In this document: piece by piece, positions 1 to 7,912 of the stretch
How positions within the stretch are numbered: the stretch's first letter is position 1
How the letters are laid out: every line of letters starts with the position of its first letter
Origin: MVRV01 sp964469905
GTDB taxonomy: Bacteria > Desulfobacterota > Syntrophia > Syntrophales > Smithellaceae
Length of the DNA stretch: 64,000 bases
Reading direction: 5' to 3'
NCBI GenBank assembly: GCA_964469905.1
Contig: CAYXZW010000013.1
Span: 1 to 64,000 of the forward strand
Translations under genes and position numbers: made by a program
Notes under the pieces: model-generated
The model's database searches: none
Seen by the model: the letters and a program-made list of their open reading frames with translations, nothing else
What the model was told of the DNA's origin: nothing

Positions 1-2406
1 CTGCCTGACGTACGCGACGTCTTAAAGCCGGTGCACCGCCGGATCCTTTACGCAATGTATGAAGTGGGTAACCGCCACAATAAGCCGTACAAAAAATCAG
101 CCCGTATTGTCGGTGATATCATGGGTAAATATCATCCGCATGGCGATATGGCTATATATGACACATTGGTACGCATGGCGCAGGATTTTTCTCTGCGTTA
201 TATGCTGGTGGATGGCCAGGGAAACTTTGGTTCGATTGACGGTGATCCTCCCGCGGCCATGCGTTATACAGAAGTCCGTCTGGCGCGCATCGCCGAAGAG
301 GTGCTGGCCGATCTGGAAAAAGATACGGTCGATTATGTGCCGAACTACGACGAAACACTGCAGGAACCGTCGCTTCTGGCGACGCGCCTTCCTTTACTGC
401 TTTTAAACGGTTCATCGGGTATAGCCGTCGGTATGGCCACCAATATTCCACCCCATAATTTAACCGAAATTATCAACGGAACTATTGCCTGTATTAACAA
501 CCCGGAAATTACCATCGAAGAATTGATGCGCCATATAACAGGGCCCGATTTTCCCACCGCCGGTTTTATCAACGGACGGGAAGGAATTATTTCCGCCTAT
601 AAAACGGGGCGGGGTATAGTTCGAATGAGAGCACGTGCGCTGATTGAAAAGAATGCCCGCAACGACCGTGAAAGCATCGTCATTACAGAACTGCCTTACC
701 AGGTCAACAAAGCAACACTGATTGAAAAGATTTCGGAATTGGTGCGTGACAAGAAAGTCGGCGGAATATCGGACTTACGTGATGAGTCGGATCGTGAAGG
801 CATCCGCGTGGTGATCGATCTGAAACGCGATGAAAATTCCTCAATAATTCTTAATCAGCTTTATAAATTCACACAAATGGAGACCTCTTTCGGTATCAAC
901 ATGCTGGCGATATCCGACGGAAGGCCACAGGTATTTAACCTTAAAGAGGTCCTGGAAAAGTTTATTCTTTTCCGGAAGCAGATTGTTATTCGCCGTACCG
1001 AATTTGATTTGGCGCGCGCCAAAGACAGGGCGCATATTTTAGAAGGCTATATAATTGCCTTAAATAATATTGATGAAGTCATTAAAGTAATCAAGGCGGC
1101 AAAAAATGCTGCTGAAGCGTCTGTGAAATTATGTGCTCAATTTAATTTGTCGGAAATTCAGGCTAAAGCAATTCTGGAAATGAGATTGCAGCGCTTAACA
1201 GGTCTGGAACGAACCAAGATTGATGAAGAATACGCCGAAGTGACAGCGCTGATTGCGAGACTCATGGCCATTCTGGCTGATCCGCAAAAAGTCTTGCAGG
1301 TGATTATGGAAGAACTTCTTGACATCAAAGAACGTTATGGCGATGAGCGCCGGACGGAAATTGTGGCCAGTAGCGAAGATATCAATATCGAAGACATGAT
1401 TGTTGAAGAAGACATGATGGTGACGATTACCCACAGCGGTTATATTAAGCGCAACGCGGTCAGTCTGTACAAAAGCCAACACCGGGGCGGTCGCGGTAAA
1501 ATGGGCATGGGCACCAAGGAAGAAGATTTCGTCGAAAAAATCTTTATCGCCTCCACTCACCACTACCTGCTGATTTTCACCAATACAGGAAAAGTGCACT
1601 GGGTGAAAGTTTATCAGTTGCCGCAGGCCGGACGTGCCGCTAAAGGCAAGGCCATGGTCAATCTGGTTAATTTAGCTCCGGGTGAGCGCGTCAGCGCGAC
1701 TTTGCCGGTGCGGGAATTTGTCGCCGATAAATTTGTGGTAATGGTGACGAAAAAAGGTGTCATCAAGAAGACCGATCTGGCTGCCTACTCCAATCCACGT
1801 TCCGGTGGTATTATTGCCGTTTCGATTGATGAGGGTGATGAGCTGGTTGATGTTCATTTGACAATGGGCAATCAGGACATTTTCCTGGCAACCAGACTGG
1901 GGATGGCTATTCGCTTTAAGGAAGACGACGTACGCGATATGGGCAGGACCGCCCGCGGCGTCCGCGGCATTAACCTGGACGAAGGCGATGATGTTATCGG
2001 TGTAGAGATACCCGCCAATGGTACTTACATGCTGACCGTTTCCGAAAATGGATTCGGGAAATGCACACCTATCGAAGAGTATCGAGTGCAAACGCGCGGT
2101 GGTAAAGGAACGATGAACCTCAAGACAGTTCCTAAAGTAGGCAATGTTTCCGGCGTGCTGCAGGTTATGGGCGAAGAGAATATTATGCTGATCAGCAATG
2201 CCGGGAAAGTCATCCGGCTCAAGGTGCAGGAAGTACCAATCAATCATCGCGTGACGCAGGGTGTCAAATTAATTGAACTTGATCCGGAAGAAAAATTGGT
2301 CGGTGTTGCCCGGACGACGCAGGAAGCTGAAGGCCCGGATGAAACTGTAACCGGTGATGATGAGACGGATGTGACAACAGAAGAAGACGGCACACCGGAA
2401 GAATAG
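1..2406 (+). CDS. gyrA: DNA gyrase subunit A, 5'-truncated by window edge
   Basis: The frame is open from base 1, so the window starts inside the gene; the GTG at 31 is an internal Val. The encoded breakage-reunion domain keeps the active-site region AAMRYTE with the catalytic Tyr at 265-267. The C-terminal beta-pinwheel carries the GyrA box QHRGGRG (about 1477-1497), which separates GyrA from ParC. The tail is Asp/Glu-rich. Together with GyrB it introduces negative supercoils using ATP. Two oddities: the nearly invariant DVRDGLKPVHRR reads DVRDVLKPVHRR here, and the quinolone-contact Ser (E. coli Ser83) is Met, codon ATG at 148-150. The paired Asp (E. coli Asp87) is kept. About 10 codons plus the start are missing upstream relative to typical GyrA, judging from the conserved LPDVRD motif lying near residue 40. 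Confidence 0.97.
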   Translation: MPDVRDVLKPVHRRILYAMYEVGNRHNKPYKKSARIVGDIMGKYHPHGDMAIYDTLVRMAQDFSLRYMLVDGQGNFGSIDGDPPAAMRYTEVRLARIAEEVLADLEKDTVDYVPNYDETLQEPSLLATRLPLLLLNGSSGIAVGMATNIPPHNLTEIINGTIACINNPEITIEELMRHITGPDFPTAGFINGREGIISAYKTGRGIVRMRARALIEKNARNDRESIVITELPYQVNKATLIEKISELVRDKKVGGISDLRDESDREGIRVVIDLKRDENSSIILNQLYKFTQMETSFGINMLAISDGRPQVFNLKEVLEKFILFRKQIVIRRTEFDLARAKDRAHILEGYIIALNNIDEVIKVIKAAKNAAEASVKLCAQFNLSEIQAKAILEMRLQRLTGLERTKIDEEYAEVTALIARLMAILADPQKVLQVIMEELLDIKERYGDERRTEIVASSEDINIEDMIVEEDMMVTITHSGYIKRNAVSLYKSQHRGGRGKMGMGTKEEDFVEKIFIASTHHYLLIFTNTGKVHWVKVYQLPQAGRAAKGKAMVNLVNLAPGERVSATLPVREFVADKFVVMVTKKGVIKKTDLAAYSNPRSGGIIAVSIDEGDELVDVHLTMGNQDIFLATRLGMAIRFKEDDVRDMGRTARGVRGINLDEGDDVIGVEIPANGTYMLTVSENGFGKCTPIEEYRVQTRGGKGTMNLKTVPKVGNVSGVLQVMGEENIMLISNAGKVIRLKVQEVPINHRVTQGVKLIELDPEEKLVGVARTTQEAEGPDETVTGDDETDVTTEEDGTPEE

Positions 2407-2410
2407 AATT

Positions 2411-2448
2411 AAAAACAAGGGGGTTGATCGGAAGTCCCCCCCTGTTTT
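2411..2448 (+). terminator. Rho-independent terminator after gyrA
   Basis: Just after the gyrA stop, AAAACAAGGGGG pairs with CCCCCCTGTTTT across a short loop, a GC-rich stem flanked by A and T tracts. It isolates gyrA from the accessory genes that follow. Confidence 0.8.
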
Positions 2449-2695
2449 CATATACGAGGGCTGATGATATGGCGTTGCCTGTCCATCTGCCCGACAGGAA
2501 ATAAAAAAGTACCCTCCAAATCATAAAAAACGGAACAGGTATTTGCTGGTAATAATCAGCTTTTACGGAATCCGCATTTTATAGTCTGTTGATTTTAAAA
2601 ATAATTATTTAAGCAGTCCAAACGATTCCAATATCGGTCTATACGCAGCACCAGATAATACGGGATCGGTATATTAAATGTTATAGGAGGAATAA

Positions 2696-3739
2696 ATGAA
2701 AAAAAAAGGAAAAGAAACAAATAATGACAACAAGAGCATTAAGGTTCCTCCCTATCCGAGACACTCTCTTGATAAGGCCCTTCGTATTCCAAAAGCAATA
2801 TTGGAACAGAATGCTGGAAAAGAATGTACCGATCAGGAGTCGGCTAAGTATGTTGGTGTTAAATATAATGGCGGTCCTTACTCAGTCGAGTTGAATTCCG
2901 CTATCAAATTCGGCCTGCTGGAACGTTCCGAGCCGGGAAAAGTTATACTGACTGACATAGCAAGAAAAATTTTGAAGCCGCAGGAAAAGAATGATCAACT
3001 CTCAGGACTCAGGGAAGCGGTATTAAAAGCACCGGTAATTTCAGAAATTGTTTCGCATTACAGAGGTGAAAATCTTCCAGATGCTGTCTTTTTTGATAAT
3101 GCTCTTACCGATAAGTTTAAAATTCCCACTGACAAGTTAAGCGAATTTAAGGCAATTTTTTTTGAAAGCCTGAAAAAGGCAGAATTAGTTGTTGATCATG
3201 ACGGGAAAAATAGAGTCATTGATATTTCCGCAGAATCTCCAGCGCATGAAAAAGCTAAAGAGACATTTAAAAAGCTAGAAAAAACGGCAAAGGTAAAGAC
3301 GGGAGATACATGCTTCGTCATGATGCCATTTGCTGAACCATTAGGTTCATACTATGAAAAAGTTTATAAGCCCGCTATTGAAAAAGCGGGACTTACACCT
3401 ATTCGGGCTGATAATGACATTTTTGGTACTGGAAAAATAATAGATCAAGTTTGGAATGGAATTAACTCTGCAAAAGTATTGATTGCAGAACTGACAGACA
3501 GAAACCCGAATGTCTTTTATGAATTAGGTTTAGCACATGCCTTACAGAAACCTGTGGTATTAATATCATCGAATGAAAAAGATGTACCGTTTGATCTTCA
3601 TCATATCCGTGTTATTTACTATGATGTTAAAGATCCGTTTTGGGGTAATAAGCTGATAGAAAAGGTCGCAGAGAATATCCTTTCAGCTATAAAAAACCCT
3701 GAGGAAGCAATATTTAAAAGGCATTCAGAAGCCCTATAA
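2696..3739 (+). CDS. TIR/nucleoside deoxyribosyltransferase-like effector-type protein
   Basis: 347 residues starting at an ATG behind a perfect AGGAGG (2685-2690). Residues about 205-332 form a compact alpha/beta domain with CFVMMPF, then RADND, an I-x2-QVWNGI helix, VLIAELTDRNPNVFYELG and AHALQKPVVLI. This pattern is typical of stand-alone TIR-like / nucleoside 2-deoxyribosyltransferase-like domains, in which the Glu of FYELG (E276) is the candidate catalytic residue. Residues about 18-95 look like a winged-helix-type domain (PRHSLDKALRIPKAI, then a VILTDIARKIL turn), followed by a helical linker. No signal peptide or membrane segment. It stands alone after the gyrA terminator, next to an antitoxin relic, which is consistent with an accessory and possibly defence-related gene. 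The NADase or nucleosidase role is inference; a base-cleaving metabolic enzyme cannot be excluded. Confidence 0.65.
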   Translation: MKKKGKETNNDNKSIKVPPYPRHSLDKALRIPKAILEQNAGKECTDQESAKYVGVKYNGGPYSVELNSAIKFGLLERSEPGKVILTDIARKILKPQEKNDQLSGLREAVLKAPVISEIVSHYRGENLPDAVFFDNALTDKFKIPTDKLSEFKAIFFESLKKAELVVDHDGKNRVIDISAESPAHEKAKETFKKLEKTAKVKTGDTCFVMMPFAEPLGSYYEKVYKPAIEKAGLTPIRADNDIFGTGKIIDQVWNGINSAKVLIAELTDRNPNVFYELGLAHALQKPVVLISSNEKDVPFDLHHIRVIYYDVKDPFWGNKLIEKVAENILSAIKNPEEAIFKRHSEAL

Positions 3740-4081
3740 CCCGGAGCTGCACCAGATCGCAACCCGCTGTACCGTACCTAGGGTCAGGTCTTGAAATATA
3801 AGTTTTTGGGCTAAGCCTTCCTGGATTGCCGGATTTGATTGTAATTGTAATCCCAGGGCTTCGACAACTTTCAGAGCGGTGGAAAATTCCGGGTGGCCTT
3901 CCGCCGAAAAAGCTTTGTACAAACTTTCCCGGCCCAAACCGGTCTTTTTGGCAATTGAAGTCATTCCTTGGGCTTTGGCAATATCGCCTAGCACTACGGC
4001 TATCAATCCGGGATCGTTTTCTTCCAAGGCGGCTTCCAGGTAGGCTGCCGTATCTGCCTCTGTTTTAAGCGATTTGCTTGT
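3734..4081 (-). pseudogene. HigA-type antitoxin (XRE) remnant, lacks its N-terminus
   Basis: The frame encodes the classic antitoxin stretch AAYLEAALEENDPGLIAVVL, followed by GDIAKAQGMTSIAKKTGL and GRESLYKAF, an XRE/HigA-like helix-turn-helix, ending in ALGLQLQ. Homology starts upstream of the only available start (TTG at 4027), at about 4063, but a TGA at 4082-4084 closes the frame and no ATG or GTG lies between. The conserved first residues are therefore lost. After ALGLQLQ, where this family normally ends, the frame runs on for about 34 unrelated residues and overlaps the end of the convergent upstream gene by 6 bases. No HigB-like toxin frame is adjacent. Best read as a decayed, orphan antitoxin; a translated shortened form from the TTG is possible. 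Confidence 0.65.
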
Positions 4082-4167
4082 TCATCCCGTAACATTCGGC
4101 TATGCTTCCCACAGGAAAAATAAAAACCATTGGACAGTTGTTACTGCATTAAAAACGGAGTGATGAT

Positions 4168-4527
4168 ATGAAAAAAATATGGATGTTTTTAATTATAATA
4201 ATGATCACCGGTTTTGCATCAACTGTATCAGGTAATGGTAGGGCAATGCCTGTAATCATTGATGTTCGCACAAATTCGGAGTATGCGATGGGACATCTGG
4301 AGGGTGCCGTCAACAGTCCCTATGATGAGATCGGGCGAAAAATCGGTTCTTTTGTCCAGGACAAGTCGCAGAAGATATACGTGTATTGTCGCACCGGGCG
4401 GCGGTCGAAAATTGCCCAAGAATCCCTAGAAAAACTTGGATATAATAATGTCGTTGATCTTGGTACACTCAACACTGCCGCCAAGGTCATGAAGCGAAAA
4501 ATTGTCCAATTGAAGAGAGAAATCTAA
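4168..4527 (+). CDS. Exported single-domain rhodanese-like protein (PspE type)
   Basis: 119 residues. The first 20 or so form a hydrophobic signal sequence (KKIWMFLIIIMITGFAST). A single rhodanese domain follows: IIDVRTNSEYAMGHLEGAVN (about 30-49) and the active-site loop CRTGRRS with the persulfide-carrying Cys74. The loop fits the sulfurtransferase type rather than the Cdc25 phosphatase type. Length and layout match PspE-like periplasmic rhodaneses. The C-terminal strand region GTLNTAAKVMK is a little diverged. It stands alone; the next gene starts 78 bases further on. Confidence 0.85.
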   Translation: MKKIWMFLIIIMITGFASTVSGNGRAMPVIIDVRTNSEYAMGHLEGAVNSPYDEIGRKIGSFVQDKSQKIYVYCRTGRRSKIAQESLEKLGYNNVVDLGTLNTAAKVMKRKIVQLKREI

Positions 4528-4605
4528 AAGTAATTTCCTGTTGTCCCGGGAAATCACGTCTGTGAGGAACTTGTTTATTCCGTAACTTTCCAATATACTG
4601 CGCCA

Positions 4606-5040
4606 ATGGTAAAATACAGACTATTCGATCATACCGCCGATATTGGTTGCGCAATATTTGGAAAAACCCGCAAAGAACTTTTTGCCAATGCTGTTTCCGC
4701 TCTGTTTGATATTATGCTCGAACAAAAAACAGAGTGGACAAATATTCCGGCGACAAAATCTGAAGAGAAACTTCTGTCCATCGAAGGCAATGATCGGGAA
4801 GATCTGTTGATTAATTTTCTGCGCGAAGCCCTTTATTTGTTCAATGGAGAAAAATGGGTAGTAACAGGCTGCCGTCCTTCCGCAATAACCGGAAAACATA
4901 TCGTTGCGCAATTGTCCGGTGAGCCTTATAATCCCAAGAAACATTCAATAAAGATGGAAATCAAGGCTGTTACTTATCATGGCCTGAGCATTCAAAAGAC
5001 GACAAAGGGTTGGGTGGCAAGGGTGATTTTCGATGTCTGA
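4606..5040 (+). CDS. Archease, RtcB cofactor
   Basis: 144 residues matching archease throughout: the N-terminal FDHTADIG (residues 7-14) contains the conserved Asp/His metal-binding pair, and the C-terminal half has KAVTYHGLSI and WVARVIFDV. Archease promotes multiple turnover of the RNA ligase RtcB by accelerating its guanylylation. Its last 8 bases overlap the start of rtcB, so the two are translationally coupled, which fixes the functional partner. The start ATG is preceded by only a weak ribosome-binding site. Cytoplasmic, no membrane segment. Confidence 0.92.
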   Translation: MVKYRLFDHTADIGCAIFGKTRKELFANAVSALFDIMLEQKTEWTNIPATKSEEKLLSIEGNDREDLLINFLREALYLFNGEKWVVTGCRPSAITGKHIVAQLSGEPYNPKKHSIKMEIKAVTYHGLSIQKTTKGWVARVIFDV

Positions 5041-6475
5041 GATTAAGCTCGAAAAAATTGACGATAACCGCTGGTTGATTCCCCAAACCGGGGGCATGAA
5101 AGTTCCCGGAGTTATTTATGCCAACGATAACATCCGCCAACTCTTGAAAAACGATGAAAGCCCTCACCAGGTGGCGAATGTTGCTCATTTGCCCGGTATC
5201 GTTAATTATTCCCTGGCCATGCCGGACATTCACTGGGGATATGGTTTTCCTATCGGCGGTGTGGCGGCTTTCGATCTGGATGAAGGCATCGTTTCGCCGG
5301 GCGGTGTCGGTTACGATATCAACTGCGGCTGCCGTCTGATGGCCACAAATTTATCCCTGGTTGATGTGCAAGACAGAATCAGTGATTTAACCACGGCGTT
5401 GTATAATCATATTCCCTCCGGTGTCGGTTCCACCGGCCAGGTCAAATTATCAGGTAAAGATCAAAAAAAGGTTCTGGAAGAAGGCGCCCGGTGGGCAGTG
5501 AAAGCCGGATTTGGGTCGCTCGAGGACCTGGATACAACCGAAGATGGGGGTGCCATAGCAGGTGCCGATCCGGAGCTGGTATCGGCACGCGCCTTAGAGC
5601 GAGGCAAGCAGCAGTTAGGAACGCTCGGTTCCGGGAATCATTTTCTGGAAATTGAAATGGTGCAGGAAATATTTGATGAAACAGCGGCACAGGCCTTCGG
5701 ATTGCGTAAGGGCCAAATCGTTATTATGATTCACAGCGGTTCGCGCGGCCTGGGTTATCAGATTTGTGACGATTATCTGGCCTTGATGGTCAAGCATGCG
5801 CAGGAAACGGGCATTGAACTGCCCGACCGGCAACTGGCTTGTGCTTATCTGAGTTCACAGCGGGGACGCAATTATCTGGCCGCGATGGCCTGCGGCGCTA
5901 ATTACGCCTGGGCCAACCGGCAATTGCTGATGTACCGGACACGGGAAATATTGGAAAAGACAATGCGGCTGGCACCGCGAGAATTGGGTATGCGGCTGGT
6001 CTATGACGTTTGTCATAATATTGCTAAAATCGAATCATTTTCGATAAAAGGGCAGACTAAAAAGCTTTGTGTTCATCGTAAAGGGGCAACACGTGCCTAT
6101 CCGGCCGGGCACGAGGCAGTGCCGGCGCGTTATCGCAGTGTAGGGCAGCCGGTGCTGATTCCCGGAGACATGGGTACAGGTTCATATGTTCTGGTCGGTC
6201 AGCCCAGGGCAATGGAAGAAACATTTGGCTCGGCTTGTCACGGTGCGGGCAGGCTGATGAGCCGGACGCAGGCAACCAAAGCAAGCCGGGGACGTTCCAT
6301 CAGCCGCGAGATGGCCGATCAGGGAGTTTTGGTCATGGCCGGAAGCAAGGGGACTTTGAGTGAAGAAATGCCCGAAGCCTATAAAAACTTAAATGATGTT
6401 GTGCAGGTGATGCATGAAGCCGGAATTGCTAAGAAAGTGGCGAAGCTGAAAGCAATTTCCTGCATCAAAGGGTGA
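5033..6475 (+). CDS. rtcB: RNA-splicing ligase RtcB
   Basis: 480 residues, full length for RtcB. It joins 2',3'-cyclic-phosphate or 3'-phosphate RNA ends to 5'-OH ends using GTP and Mn2+. All landmark motifs are present: GYDINCGCRL with metal ligands Asp95 and Cys98, GSGNHFLE (His203), IHSGSRGLG (His234), VCHNIAKIE (His328), and CHGAGR with the guanylylated His403. It overlaps archease by 8 bases. No tRNA gene or RtcR-type regulator lies next to it here, so the RNA substrate (tRNA, rRNA or mRNA repair) is open. Confidence 0.96.
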   Translation: MSEIKLEKIDDNRWLIPQTGGMKVPGVIYANDNIRQLLKNDESPHQVANVAHLPGIVNYSLAMPDIHWGYGFPIGGVAAFDLDEGIVSPGGVGYDINCGCRLMATNLSLVDVQDRISDLTTALYNHIPSGVGSTGQVKLSGKDQKKVLEEGARWAVKAGFGSLEDLDTTEDGGAIAGADPELVSARALERGKQQLGTLGSGNHFLEIEMVQEIFDETAAQAFGLRKGQIVIMIHSGSRGLGYQICDDYLALMVKHAQETGIELPDRQLACAYLSSQRGRNYLAAMACGANYAWANRQLLMYRTREILEKTMRLAPRELGMRLVYDVCHNIAKIESFSIKGQTKKLCVHRKGATRAYPAGHEAVPARYRSVGQPVLIPGDMGTGSYVLVGQPRAMEETFGSACHGAGRLMSRTQATKASRGRSISREMADQGVLVMAGSKGTLSEEMPEAYKNLNDVVQVMHEAGIAKKVAKLKAISCIKG

Positions 6476-6480
6476 TGACT

Positions 6481-6533
6481 TCGTAAAACGCCCTGTCATC
6501 CTCGTGCAAGCGAAGCGCGACACGGGGATCCAG
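6481..6533. repeat. REP-like palindromic fragment
   Basis: Just after rtcB, TCCTCGTG (6499-6506) pairs with CACGGGGA (7 of 8) around a 14-base loop, followed by TCCAG. The whole resembles the widespread 'CTGGATCCCCG...ATGACA' interspersed palindromes. Its left flank GACTTCGTAAAA resembles the terminus of the larger palindromic element at 21903-22013. Confidence 0.5.
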
Positions 6534-6603
6534 ATTGATTTCTGTATGGCAATATTTTTCGAGCTGGTATAAGAAGCTTCGATCATAAACACTGGAGAAA
6601 AAA

Positions 6604-6918
6604 ATGGCCGAAATCATTTTTGATGAAACTGAAGATTGGGAAAAACGAATCTTGTGTAGTGATGAGTCCTGTATAGGCACCATAGGCACCGACGGCAAGT
6701 GTAAAGAATGCGGCAAACCTTATGAAGGTGAACTTCCCGCAGGACATGGCACAAGCAACGTTCAAGCTGTAACCGCAGAGGATCAAAAACCAGTTTCTGT
6801 AGGTGATGCGGATTGCGACGACGATTGGGATCAAAGAGTATTGTGCAGTGACGGCGCCTGCATCGGCGTTATTGGTCCGGACGGGAAATGCAAGGAGTGC
6901 GGGAAACCTTTAAAATGA
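6604..6918 (+). CDS. Small tandem Cys4 (zinc-ribbon-like) protein
   Basis: 104 residues made of two copies of one unit, at about 11-39 and 74-102, joined by a variable linker. Each copy reads W-(E/D)-x-R-(I/V)-LCSD-x2-CIG-x-IG-x-DGKCKECGKP, so each has C-x4-C-x9-C-x2-C spacing suited to binding one zinc or iron. The conserved WE/WD-x-R lead-in belongs to the repeat. The N-terminus is acidic. No signal peptide, no known enzymatic motif. I do not recognise a named family; a metal-binding adaptor or nucleic-acid-associated mini-protein are both possible. The ATG start sits close behind ACTGGAGAA. Confidence 0.75.
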   Translation: MAEIIFDETEDWEKRILCSDESCIGTIGTDGKCKECGKPYEGELPAGHGTSNVQAVTAEDQKPVSVGDADCDDDWDQRVLCSDGACIGVIGPDGKCKECGKPLK

Positions 6919-6994
6919 TAAGTGACTGGCAGCTAGTTGCTGGAGCTTGCAGTAGTGGGCAATTTGTTTCCCGCGTTGTTTTAAAATGGTAGAT

Positions 6995-7417
6995 TTACTC
7001 CGTGAATCCTCTTTCGATCATTGCCGCCGCTTTTTTGAAGAGCGCCATGCCCGTTTTCATTTTCCGTAATCCGATTTTCCGATAGAATTCTTCTTTCCCT
7101 GGCGCCGCATATAAAATGACATTACATCCAGGCAACTGTTCCAGAATCTCCTTCATGATCAACGTTCCAATACCATTCTTTTGTAATTCAGGAACGACGG
7201 CGACATCATAGACGGCTGCCTGGTAAACGCCGTCAGAAATCGCGCGGCCAAATCCGATCAACCGGCTGGTATGATAGACAAATACAGTCGTATGGCTGGC
7301 TTCGAAGGCTCGTCTATGTACATCCGGCGCATCGTATGCCATTCCAACTTGCTTCAGTGTTTCCGTAACCTGTGCCCAGGCTACTCCCGAACAGTCATGA
7401 CTAATGTATATTTCCAT
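6995..7417 (-). CDS. GNAT-family N-acetyltransferase
   Basis: 140 residues with the GNAT fold signatures: beta-4 VYDVAVVPELQKNGIGTLIM (about 70-89) containing the acetyl-CoA pyrophosphate-binding Q-x2-G-x-G, and the C-terminal FYRKIGLRKMKTGMALF. Substrate not deducible. It follows the ACT-domain gene by 36 bases on the same strand and may be the last gene of a paaK-ACT-GNAT transcript. Confidence 0.85.
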   Translation of the reverse strand: MEIYISHDCSGVAWAQVTETLKQVGMAYDAPDVHRRAFEASHTTVFVYHTSRLIGFGRAISDGVYQAAVYDVAVVPELQKNGIGTLIMKEILEQLPGCNVILYAAPGKEEFYRKIGLRKMKTGMALFKKAAAMIERGFTE

Positions 7418-7453
7418 CTCATGGTCTCATTGAAATGGTCATAGCTTTCTTCA

Positions 7454-7885
7454 TCAAAAGTCGTACAGCTTTGCTCCCGGCACCACCGTAAACTTATGCT
7501 TCGTCAGCACTTCGATGGCTTTTTCGGGATCATCGAAGCGGAAGATGATGACGGCGTTCTCACCGCTTTTTTCTACAAAGGCATAAAGATACTCGACATT
7601 GATGCCCTCGGCGGAAAGGACTTCCATAATAGAGTGCAACCCGCCCGGTTTGTCCGGTACTTCGACTGCGACTACAGCAGTTTTATTAACCCGGAAACCG
7701 TTTTCTTTCAGCACGGTATTGGCTTTTTCTACGTTATTGACAATCAGGCGCAAAATACCGAAATCGGTAGTTTCAGCAAGAGAGAGAGTGCGAATATTAA
7801 TGGCGGCTTCTTTAAGAATGCGTGTGGCATGTTCCAGCGAGCCTGGTTTATTCTCTAAAAATATTGATATTTGTTCTACTTTCAT
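7454..7885 (-). CDS. Tandem ACT-domain regulatory protein, PaaK partner
   Basis: 143 residues with two ACT domains: VEQISIFLENKPGSLEHATR at the start, and VAVEVPDKPGGLHSIMEVLS from about residue 73. ACT pairs bind small ligands, usually amino acids. This stand-alone two-ACT protein is habitually encoded next to phenylacetate-CoA ligase in anaerobes and archaea, and here it lies 27 bases downstream of paaK with an AGGAGG ribosome-binding site. It is probably an effector-sensing subunit or regulator for the ligase; that role is inference. Confidence 0.88.
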   Translation of the reverse strand: MKVEQISIFLENKPGSLEHATRILKEAAINIRTLSLAETTDFGILRLIVNNVEKANTVLKENGFRVNKTAVVAVEVPDKPGGLHSIMEVLSAEGINVEYLYAFVEKSGENAVIIFRFDDPEKAIEVLTKHKFTVVPGAKLYDF

Positions 7886-7912
7886 GTTGTCATTTCCTCC
7901 TTATGTCTTTCA

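Noticed and set aside
1672..2247. Long antisense open frame (191 codons) inside gyrA.
   Set aside because: It is the complement of the strongly conserved GyrA C-terminal domain and has no start signals or homology of its own.
3778..3805. CTAGGGTCAGGTCTTGAAATATAAG at the end of the antitoxin relic resembles sequences seen near REP-associated transposases.
   Set aside because: Single copy in the window, no transposase gene nearby, and the resemblance is from memory only.
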